Below, piece after piece: positions 56,561 through 64,000 of a stretch of 64,000 nucleotides of DNA. Made by a program: the position numbers and the translations under genes. The notes under the pieces were generated by a model. The model searched no databases. It saw nothing but the letters and a program-made list of their open reading frames with translations, and had not been told where the DNA came from. Numbering within the stretch: the stretch's first letter is position 1; each line of letters starts with the position of its first letter. Location of the stretch: contig OX243812.1 in assembly GCA_945859605.1 (NCBI GenBank), forward strand, positions 46,061,657-46,125,656. The letters are read 5' to 3'. Source of the stretch: Lumbricus rubellus (taxonomy: Eukaryota > Annelida > Clitellata > Crassiclitellata > Lumbricidae).

Positions 56561-58921
56561 ATGCTGACGGAAGACGACGAGATCACGATCCAGTATCCGA
56601 GGCCTGGTGAGATCCGCACCCCTGCCGATGTCTCTACGCCTGCAGCCCGCAGATCGTCAATGGAGAAACCGTCGGACCGGAACGTTTTGATAGAAGTACT
56701 CGATTCCGACGACGATGAGACACCGGCGAGGACGACGACCTATCGAGAAAGGACTGACCGACTGGCTGCGAGGTCAGAATTGGAGGACCTTGGGAAACTG
56801 CTGCGAAGCCGACCTACACCGATGAAACCCGGACGATTTGACGGGACCGGTTCGCTGGAGTCGTTTCTGGTGCAATTCGAGGTTTGCGCCCGCTACAACG
56901 GATGGACAGCGTCAGAAAAGGTCGACCACTTACGGTGCGCGTTGGAAAAGGCAGCGACTCAACTCCTCTGGGACTTCGGAGCACAGCAGAACGTAAGCTA
57001 CGAGGAATTGGTGGAACGTCTCCGGCAGAGATACGGGACAGAAGGTCAGGCAGAAACCTTCCGTGCCCAGCTGTATTTTCGTCGTCAACGAGCGGAAGAA
57101 AGCCTGAGTGACCTGCTTCACGAGATTCGCCGTCTCGTCGTGCTGGCCTATCCCGTTCCATCGAATGAGACGACCCAGATCATCGCGAGAGACTCTTTCC
57201 TTGAGGCCATGCGAGACCGTGAACTTTCGCTGAAAGTTCGAGAGAGGGAGCCGAAGACCCTCGACGAAGCTTACCGCACGGCGCTTCGTCTAGAAGCCTA
57301 CCAGCGGACGAACGACTCCGACGACCGCAGAAGGCTTTCCAACCGCGTCCGGGGTACTCAAGAGACTGACGTGAGTACCCAGATCCAATCTACGCTCGAC
57401 CGCTTCCTGACGACGCAACGAGACGACCAACGTCGATGGCAACGCGAGATGGAGACACGGATCGACCAGCAGCTTCGGGGTCTACGCAGCCAGGCCCCGA
57501 TCGACGACGACGACCCGGGACGAGACGGTCGCCCTGGAGACCGCGACGATCGCCCCGGAAACCGCAGCTTCAGCGATCCGCGCCAGGAAGGTTCGAGGCG
57601 GGGTGTGACCTGCTATAACTGTAACCGAGCGGGTCATATCTCCCGCAATTGTCGACAGCCGCGACGCCCTTTCCGGAACCGCGGGAACGACGCCGGAACG
57701 AGTGGAACTGAGGATCCGACGTCACCGGAACCGCCGGTGGCCATGAACCATACGACACGTCCGAGGTTGCCAAACCGCGCCAGTAACAACGCCGTTTACA
57801 TCCGCGGCACGATCAACGAACGATCGCAGCTGTGCCTGATCGACACGGGATCGGAAGTCAGCCTGGTTCCTGCCTCAACTGTCGAAGGGTTAGAACTACG
57901 TTCATGTAATCGTTCTTTGATGGCTGCTAATGGGTCAGATATTCGGGTCCTTGGTGAGGTCCCGGTCCCCATTAAAATTGGGAGAGGTTTTGATATCCCG
58001 ACCACGTTTCTGGTATCCGACCAAATTACCGAGCCCATGTTAGGCATGGATTGGCTCAGGCAACACCGCTGTAGATTAGGATTTGGTGTCGGTGCATTAT
58101 TTGTTGGACGTAGGCGCATTTCTTTAGTGCGAGGTAACGGGTCCACGTGGTGTCGTAGGGTGATGGTTGCGGAGGAGGTTGTAGTGCCTCTTGAGTGCCA
58201 GAGCGATTTTCCAGTGAAAACGGTATATGGGAATTTGTCCACGGTCACTCCCGCTTGGATAACGGAGGCCCAAGAGTTTAAACCAGAGGTTCATCTTGAC
58301 CGTGTGGTGGTAGATGCTAAGACTAATACCCAGGTGAATGTAGTGGACTTGGCTAACGAGACTCCTTTTAGTGAGGCATTGTCAGCAGATTTGCCAGAGG
58401 AGGTATCTTCTGAGACTGGAGATGTAAGCGATAGTGGAAAAGCGCCTGCGCTTGAGAATAGGCTTGAGACTGGAGATAGGTTATTTGTGGACCCGCCCAT
58501 AAGGCGTGAATTATTGCCGCAGAGAAAGTCTGTGGATGGAGATTTAGATAGTTTAGCCTCGGCCCTGGTACTGCTTACGGTTTTTCTGAGCGTAATTTTC
58601 AGTGGTTTTCAGTTAGTGGAAGACGTCCCGATGGTTAATTTAGAGGCTATTTCTGTTGCCCGAGCAATCGTGAATATTGTTATCGTCAGACACGGGGCCC
58701 AATTGCAAATTTATTTGTATCAGGGTAAGAAATTTGTGGGGATCCTTTTTCGGAAGCTTTGCAAACTTTTGGGGAAAGTTATATGCAGCCATCAGGGAAT
58801 TGGGACGGGGCTCGACTATATGTCCTCGCCGCTTACCGAGCTTCGTTTCCCGACGCAACGGGATCCACTCCAAACTGCTGGAAGTTTGGAAGGAAGACGA
58901 GAACTCTCCGTCTCTCATTAA
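56561..58921 (+). CDS. gag-pro: Gag-protease polyprotein fused to a decayed integrase remnant
   Basis: 786 residues in one frame, starting 63 bp after the 5' LTR. Residues 86-250 form a Gag capsid-like helical domain (PGRFDGTGSLESFLVQFE, LRQRYG). An Arg/Asp-rich linker follows, then a CCHC zinc knuckle CYNCNRAGHISRNC (351-364). An aspartic protease follows: active site LIDTGSEVSLVP (Asp428), flap region, and LGMDWL near 494. After about residue 650, RT and RNase H are absent. Instead VEDVPMVNLEAISVARAIVN and RHGAQLQIYLYQGKKF align with a Gypsy integrase core in which the expected HSDQG Asp is Tyr. The integrase part cannot be active. Gag and protease look intact, consistent with an element mobilised in trans. 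Confidence 0.88.
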   Translation: MLTEDDEITIQYPRPGEIRTPADVSTPAARRSSMEKPSDRNVLIEVLDSDDDETPARTTTYRERTDRLAARSELEDLGKLLRSRPTPMKPGRFDGTGSLESFLVQFEVCARYNGWTASEKVDHLRCALEKAATQLLWDFGAQQNVSYEELVERLRQRYGTEGQAETFRAQLYFRRQRAEESLSDLLHEIRRLVVLAYPVPSNETTQIIARDSFLEAMRDRELSLKVREREPKTLDEAYRTALRLEAYQRTNDSDDRRRLSNRVRGTQETDVSTQIQSTLDRFLTTQRDDQRRWQREMETRIDQQLRGLRSQAPIDDDDPGRDGRPGDRDDRPGNRSFSDPRQEGSRRGVTCYNCNRAGHISRNCRQPRRPFRNRGNDAGTSGTEDPTSPEPPVAMNHTTRPRLPNRASNNAVYIRGTINERSQLCLIDTGSEVSLVPASTVEGLELRSCNRSLMAANGSDIRVLGEVPVPIKIGRGFDIPTTFLVSDQITEPMLGMDWLRQHRCRLGFGVGALFVGRRRISLVRGNGSTWCRRVMVAEEVVVPLECQSDFPVKTVYGNLSTVTPAWITEAQEFKPEVHLDRVVVDAKTNTQVNVVDLANETPFSEALSADLPEEVSSETGDVSDSGKAPALENRLETGDRLFVDPPIRRELLPQRKSVDGDLDSLASALVLLTVFLSVIFSGFQLVEDVPMVNLEAISVARAIVNIVIVRHGAQLQIYLYQGKKFVGILFRKLCKLLGKVICSHQGIGTGLDYMSSPLTELRFPTQRDPLQTAGSLEGRRELSVSH

Positions 58922-58980
58922 CATTCAGCGAGAAATGTGATTGCTTGAACAGAAGGTATCTGAACGGTTTCATTGCGTGA
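58777..58980 (+). pseudogene. Frame-shifted C-terminal integrase fragment
   Basis: In the frame open to 58,980, NWDGARLYVLAAYRASFPDA and TGSTPN match the Gypsy integrase stretch WDxxLPYVLAAYRAxxHxxTGxTPN. It overlaps the end of the gag-pro frame in a different register, and the catalytic Glu region between the two fragments is missing. It shows the element descends from a full pol-bearing parent. Confidence 0.75.
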
Positions 58981-59467
58981 ATTTTATTTGAATCGTTTTT
59001 GTATCGCCTAAGAGAAAAAGGCGCTTTTTATGTTGGGCCGTTGGCCACTTGAATTCGTCGCATTGTATAGTCTGTCATGCGTTAATCTTAAGAGTTTTTA
59101 GAATTTGAGCCCGTTGGCCATCTGTTGTGTGGAATTTATGATTGCGTTGATTGATACTGAGACATTTCGAGAGATTACTTGTAGATCGCTTTTAATGATG
59201 CATGATCGGGAACATTTATAGAGACTTTGTTTTGGCCCGTTGGCCATATTCTAGTAGAACAGTGTTGGTAACGAGGTCGAGGAGCGACCGGGGACTTTGT
59301 TCTATGGACTTGTATGGCTCGTTTGCCGCTTTGGAACAGTTGAGACTTTTTGGCCCGTTGGCCGTTTTGCGCTTTTGTTGTGGCTATTTTTCTGTTGTTG
59401 AGCCATGTGGCTCGGGACTGTTTTTATTCTGGGAATGGGGACATCCCCAATCGTAGTGGGGGGAGGA
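58981..59467 (+). other. Internal 3' non-coding region with GCCCGTTGGCCA repeats and polypurine tract
   Basis: The word GGCCCGTTGGCCA or a close variant occurs near 59,036, 59,109, 59,234, 59,316 (variant GGCTCGTTTGCC) and 59,352, often preceded by GAGACTTTG. A purine tract (AGTGGGGGGAGGA) abuts the 3' LTR and would prime plus-strand synthesis. Confidence 0.8.
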
Positions 59468-60469
59468 TGTAGAGAACCTGGGTTTTCCCCCTGAGCCGTC
59501 CCCTTGGATTTCCCCCAGGCCATGTTCTGATAGGCTCCGCCTCCCGGCTTCTGTTCCCGGCTTCTGTTCCCTAGGCTCCGCCTCCCGGCTTCTGTTCCTC
59601 GGCTTGTGTTCTCCGGCTTGTGTTCCCGGCTTCTGTTCCCGGCTTCTGTTCCCTAGGCTCCGCCTCCCGGCTTCTGTTCCTCGGCTTGTGTTCTCCGGCT
59701 TCTGTTCCCGGCTTCTGTTCCCTAGGCTCCGCCTCCCGGCTTCTGTTCCTCGGCTTGTGTTCTCCGGCTTCTGTTCCCGGCTTCTGTTCCCGGCTTCTGT
59801 TCCCTAGGCTCCGCCTCCCGGCTTCTGTTCCTCGGCTTGTGTTCTCCGGCTTGTGTTCTCGGCTTCTGTTCCCGGCTTGTGTTCCATAGGCTCCGCCTCC
59901 CGGCTTCTGTTCCTCGGCTTGTGTTCCCTAGGCCCCGCCTCCCGGCTGGGACAAGCTATAAATAGAGGACGAGAGGGAAGGCAGGGGGTCAGCCGCGGTC
60001 AGTCAGTCAGAGGAGTTCAGCAGTTGAGTTCAGTCCAGTTGAGTCGGTCCAGCAGCTGGAAGAGATGTAGTTGGGACGACGTGAGTAAGAGGTAATAGTC
60101 GGTCAGCCGCAGTCAGTCAGCCGCAGAGAGTTAGTCTGAGGGAGTCGTTGTGGAGTCCGCAGTAGTTCAGCCTGAGAGAGTCGCTGTGAAGTTAGTCGGT
60201 CAGTCTGGGGTTCAGTTCCGCAGTGATAATTAGACAGTCGTTGCGTGCTTTAATTACGTGCTGCTATCGTGAAGAGTTAATAAACTATCGAAAAGAACTC
60301 TGTGTCTTCAGTATTTCTCGTGGGGAAAGACGTTTCTGTGACTCTGGTTCGACGCGTTGACGGCAGTATCGCGATAAGTCCTTCGATATACCACGGAGGC
60401 CGAACTTACGCTCCAGGGGAGCGACACGCGTGCCTTACCACACACCGGCAGATCCTGATTTACTTTACA
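59468..60469 (+). repeat. 3' LTR
   Basis: Same length and, by eye, the same sequence as the 5' LTR, including the minisatellite unit order, TATA box (59,957) and AATAAA. Confidence 0.95.
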
Positions 60470-61927
60470 ATGCCATCAAGCTATAGGCCTACCTTTCACT
60501 TGACAGTCCCACTTCTATGGCTGTACTCAAGGGTATACGCGGGTATACGGCGTATACTCACCTCCGGAAAAAAAATGGCATCGTATACTCACCTCCCGAA
60601 AACCAGGGTATAGCCTACGCAGGTAAAAACAAGGGTACACGGGTATACGCGAAAAAGGTCATCATTATTTTGGACGGAAAATTGGCGACAAAGTAATGAG
60701 CTGCTTCTGAATTCTTCTACGATTTAATTCGTTTATAAGCAAGAGATGAACAATTATTATTTTTCTGCAAATGGAATTGATGACTGGTGTGTCTGCTCTG
60801 TTGTGTTGGTTGCTTGTATGAAATAATTATTACGTCCGTCGTCACAGGTCGTTATTTTTCCATCAGACAGAGATCTATAAAGTATGCACCGACAAATGCA
60901 CATTTATTACACCACGAACTGTCTGTTAAACTTTAAAGTTGGTCTGTTTGTCTCTCAGAGATGCCCCAAGTGCTTGGATTGCAAATACAAGTAGGCCTAT
61001 ACTATAGGCTACGAGTACATAATCAGTACCTGAGTACCTGTATGTTTAAAGTAAAAGCAAAAGTATAGGCTACAAGTCCTTACAAACGGTGCCTAGTCTA
61101 CTCAAGTACAAGTTGTGCTACAAGTATGAGTAGGCCTATTATATCTGTGTCTTACATTTTTCTCAACTGTTTCTTACCAACTCGGGTTCGTGGTTCATCT
61201 AAATTTTAGTTTATTTCCGTCTGCGAACTGTTCATACATTTCAAAGGCAAATGAAGACAAACAGCAGCATCTTGTGCTAGTTTACATTGATAGCTTTGTT
61301 GTCTTGCAATGACATAAATTCTCGGATGGTATGAAAGAACCGTAAAAAACGAACGTCTACAGAAACCAGGCAGTATCAAAACAAAGCAATAGGTGGTCTT
61401 GGTGCTCTCCGTTGTAGTTTTTCGACATCGCAATCAGAGAGCTACTTCTCCCCACACCCCATCCCTCCCAACCAACCAAATTCTATTCAGTCGCTCGACC
61501 GTGTTCCATCAACAACGATCAAAATTCCATTCACCATCAAAAATGGACCATTTCTCTAAGGCTCTTACTTTGATTGCCTGCAGTCATCAGTCAACTATAC
61601 GGATCGCATGACTTCATTGCTGCTCGTCAGCTTCATACACTGCATGCACACCAAATGCACCAAATGCAATGCAACGTGCAACTGACACATAGCCTAAATC
61701 CTGCTTTGCGTGAGTCACGTTCATGAAATGGACGAACGGGGAGATTAGTCGCTTAGTCGACATCACAGTCAGAGAGCATATCGGTGCATCTCCCACAAGA
61801 AATTAAAGAGAGAAATCCTAAAACGTGAACTTGTAGAAGTGCGGATTCCAGTCAAATCCAACAAATTCCATATAACACTTTAAAAAGATCGAATTCACTA
61901 AATAAATCATAAGGGTCGTAAACTTTA
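60470..61927. other. No recognisable gene
   Basis: Near 60,525-60,655 the words GGGTATACG and CGTATACTCACCTCC recur several times (local repeats). Host palindrome TAGGCCTA variants occur near 60,486, 60,994 and 61,132. Confidence 0.4.
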
Positions 61928-62112
61928 GCACAGAGCTTTTTTTAACGTGCAGCTGTACACAAAATGTGCCGTTCTAGAAGCACTTCTGTACAGTTAAAAC
62001 TATAGCAAAAAGGTCTTTGTCTTCCGCTTGGAAGTAATTACTAATTTACCATGGATTATGGAAAAGAAGGAGTTGTGCAGTTCTAGAAATCCCTTTAAAA
62101 CAGCCCTGCTGC
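61928..62112 (+). repeat. Dispersed repeat, copy 2
   Basis: Colinear with 15,883-16,065 (GAAGCACTTCTGTACAGTTA, GTCTTCCG, GAGTTGTGCAGTTCTA). Confidence 0.75.
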
Positions 62113-62189
62113 TTTATCATAAATATTATGACTGGCACCAGGCAGATAAAAGAGTTGCGAACCTGCAAATACTGGTAGCTTATTAAAAT

Positions 62190-62345
62190 CCTATCATGCT
62201 CCAGCGGTTGCGCATTGGATAACACGCTGGCGTAGAGAGCGAGAGGTAACGAGCTCACGACCCTTAGTGCGGGTATGCTTTGTAGACTGCTATTAGTGCC
62301 GTGTATAATTAATTATTGCACGCTGTCTGTTCTGTTAGTTAGTGG
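62190..62345 (+). mobile_element. Possible tRNA-derived SINE head
   Basis: GCGGTTGCGCATTGGATAAC followed about 40 bases later by GAGGTAACGAGCTCACGACCC has the spacing and wording of tRNA A and B boxes, but the cloverleaf arms are not preserved. No target duplication was identified. Confidence 0.4.
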
Positions 62346-62554
62346 TTAAGATAAATGTGTTCTGTAATAATTTTATGCGTTCTCGTGAATTGTTTAGATT
62401 GCATAAATGTAGCCTACACTGCAAACGGGTGCGGTCTGTCAACAGGATTATTTCAATCAAGAAATTATTTTTTTGTCTCGAGGTATTTAGGATCCCTCAG
62501 GGACTTCGCTGCTAACTACAGTATAAAAACCAGTGCAGAATGACCCTACTCTTC

Positions 62555-62555
<1 letters not shown>

Positions 62556-62622
<67 letters not shown>
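62556..62622. repeat. (ATT)n microsatellite
   Basis: About 22 ATT units. Confidence 0.97.
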
Positions 62623-62623
<1 letters not shown>

Positions 62624-62679
62624 ACAGGAATGTTAGATTTAGGTTTTGGTTTAGTTTTAACAGATCAATTTCAGTTTGC

Positions 62680-63130
62680 TTATAGTGGCCGGTCCATAGC
62701 TCCAGGTAAACCAGACAAGGTGCCTTGGTAGGCAACGGCGTTGTAGCGCTGGATGGTGACTGAAATGCTCTGGAATAGAAAGCCTGCTTCACGTGAATCA
62801 CCAGAGATCTTCGACAGCCGGCGTCCGATCTCGGACACAAAGGCGAGACCTTCATTGTTGATGGGGCCCATTGTTTCCACGGCTAAGGGGACGAAGAGGT
62901 ATGTCCTTTGGAGATCCAAATACTTTGACAATTTTCTTGTGGTGGCTTTCTCTGCTGCTCTTCCGGCTTCGGTCGCGTTCTCAAGGACGTACGAGGCGGC
63001 CAACGTGTCCACCACGGTCGCGTCCCAAATCAACGCCCTTCCGTTGCTCCAAGGGATTAGGGTCTGGCCATCCGGTCTTTTCCCGTCAGTCCTGGCGAGG
63101 CCCGACGGCTCCTTGATTGCCGGAGTACCA
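62680..63130 (-). pseudogene. C-terminal fragment of a retroelement-associated pol protein
   Basis: The minus frame from about 63,130 to 62,680 reads [17 protein letters not shown], then [68 protein letters not shown] and [12 protein letters not shown] recognise this as the conserved C-terminal module of a non-LTR-type pol found in many invertebrate genomes; which clade it belongs to I cannot say. There is no upstream RT core: the fragment is bracketed by ATT microsatellites on both sides. Confidence 0.65.
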
Positions 63131-63139
63131 GTCTCTAGT

Positions 63140-63140
63140 A

Positions 63141-63213
<73 letters not shown>

Positions 63214-63275
63214 GTTGTTGTTATTATTATTGTTGTTATTATTATTATTATTATTGTCATTATTGTTATTATTAT
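63140..63275. repeat. (ATT)n microsatellite with GTT interruptions
   Basis: About 45 units, interrupted by GTT in the right half. Confidence 0.97.
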
Positions 63276-63389
63276 TAGGCCTACTAATATGCTGCTAATG
63301 ACTTTCATCCATATGCTGATTCTCCATCCGCAACCGCCACTAGATTTAATCTACTCGCGACTATTATTTCCTGAAGTAGCCTAATATAC

Positions 63390-63860
63390 ACGGTGTCCCA
63401 AGTGAAGTGAGCCCCTTTTTGTTTTGGCGATATACTTGTCAATTCTAAATGAATCTCTATAAAATTTTAGAGAATGTAAGAGGGATCAATTATCAATGTT
63501 TCCTGAAAATTTTATCCAATTCTACGAACAGAGTCCGAAGTTAAGCATGTTTAAATTTGGTCAACGAAAATTTTAAGTTTCCAACATGTAAAAGATAGGA
63601 AATTAGCGTTAGCGTTGTTCTTCAAAGCTGCTGTTCAAAATGTCCTCCGTTAGCTCGAATGCATGCTCTAAGGCGCTTTCGCCATTCATTGATTGCATTG
63701 TCAAAAATCCCTTGATCAAAACGATTCCATTCTTCCACATTTCGCTGTTTGAAGTGGTCACTGGGCAACGTCACGTAAGCCAGTTTCATAAGGCTGCGTT
63801 GAGCCAGTTTCTGTTAGGAAATTCCTTTAAAACCTTTTGCACCGCAAGGTTTTTTTTATT
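63390..63860 (-). pseudogene. Remnant of a mariner/IS630-type transposon (terminus and transposase tail)
   Basis: The left end CGGTGTCCCAAGTGAAGTGA resembles a mariner-type terminus. From 63,622 leftwards in minus-strand reading, the protein tail FDNAINEWRKRLRACIRANG then GHFEQQL is the typical C-terminus of these transposases. Further upstream (63,790-63,855) NLAVQKVLKEFPNR is in another frame, and the segment that should carry the last catalytic Asp is deleted. The rest is outside the window or lost. Confidence 0.7.
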
Positions 63861-64000
63861 AATTTTTTTATATTAAACTCAAGTCATCTTTGCTGAAAAC
63901 CATTTTTATTATTGTCCTCTGACATGAAAATGAAGGAAATACGACGTCGTATTGATTAATTTAGAAAAGTAAGGTGTGCAGTTGCAAACAACAAGTTCCT

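Larger units (their letters stand above)
55496..60469 (+). mobile_element. Non-autonomous Ty3/Gypsy-type LTR retrotransposon, 4,974 bp
   Basis: Two 1,002-bp LTRs (TG...CA) surround a gag-protease ORF joined to a decayed integrase remnant. RT and RNase H are missing. A primer-binding-site-like TGGTACCAGCTAAGTGGGG starts at 56,499 and a purine tract (GTGGGGGGAGGA) ends just before the 3' LTR. With TG/CA ends the flanks ATGA/ATGC are not identical; shifting the border by one base gives an exact AATG on both sides. Confidence 0.93.

Noticed and set aside
58550..58630. Transmembrane/envelope segment at the end of the gag-pro ORF
   Set aside because: The hydrophobic stretch aligns better with the first beta strands of a Gypsy integrase core that has lost its catalytic Asp.

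Overview
The window looks like a piece of an animal genome, most likely an aquatic invertebrate; I cannot name the species. It is AT-rich and dense in microsatellites and minisatellites. It holds several families of animal transposon debris, and the palindrome TAGGCCTA recurs throughout the host DNA. I found no host protein-coding gene, rRNA or tRNA gene. Almost every convincing coding sequence belongs to a mobile element.

The centrepiece (27,596-43,839) is a complete 16.2-kb Polinton/Maverick element. It has about 271-bp terminal inverted repeats and an exact 6-bp target duplication (CACCGC on both sides). On the minus strand, left to right, it carries two fibre-like genes with a shared N-terminal half and different heads (C1q-like and F5/8C/discoidin-like). 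These are followed by an adenovirus-type cysteine protease, a protein-primed DNA polymerase B with an embedded HNH/endonuclease-VII-like module, a SAP/NUMOD1-like small protein, the double-jelly-roll major capsid protein and two small capsid-associated genes, each broken by one base. Next come a dUTPase-like protein without catalytic motifs, a glycine-rich membrane-active-looking structural protein, the minor capsid (penton-like) protein and the A32/FtsK-type packaging ATPase. Diverging from the ATPase on the plus strand is a zinc-ribbon plus parvovirus-type phospholipase A2 gene. It overlaps a retroviral-type integrase with a chromodomain that has no ATG before its first catalytic Asp and lies in the -1 frame after a perfect A_AAA_AAG slippery heptamer. 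The right arm holds 101-bp palindromic tandem repeats and a 620-bp tetranucleotide array. The gene set is that of a virus-like element able to replicate, package and integrate; the fibre pair and the PLA2-integrase arrangement are the most unusual parts.

A second element (55,496-60,469) is a Ty3/Gypsy-type LTR retrotransposon. Its two 1,002-bp LTRs look identical. Between them lies one long gag-protease ORF that runs straight into a decayed integrase remnant; reverse transcriptase and RNase H are absent. It is probably a recent non-autonomous insertion moved in trans.

The flanks contain small DNA transposons with readable target duplications: two related hAT-like MITEs (7,831-8,277 and 53,891-54,335, 8-bp TSDs), a 159-bp hAT MITE (7,327-7,485), a piggyBac-like element (45,236-46,196, TTAA) and an 829-bp element with about 180-bp TIRs (52,677-53,505, TA). 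A mariner-like transposase tail lies at the right edge. 3' ends of several non-LTR retrotransposons lie at about 382, 16,797, 46,745, 48,577 and 62,680. Large tandem arrays include a GA tract (5.7 kb), a 256-bp GGA tract (6.8 kb), a 1.1-kb 17-bp minisatellite with a 289-bp higher-order repeat (20.1-21.2 kb), 35-bp repeats (24.2 kb) and 22-bp repeats (48.0 kb). The rest of the flanking DNA shows nothing I can identify.
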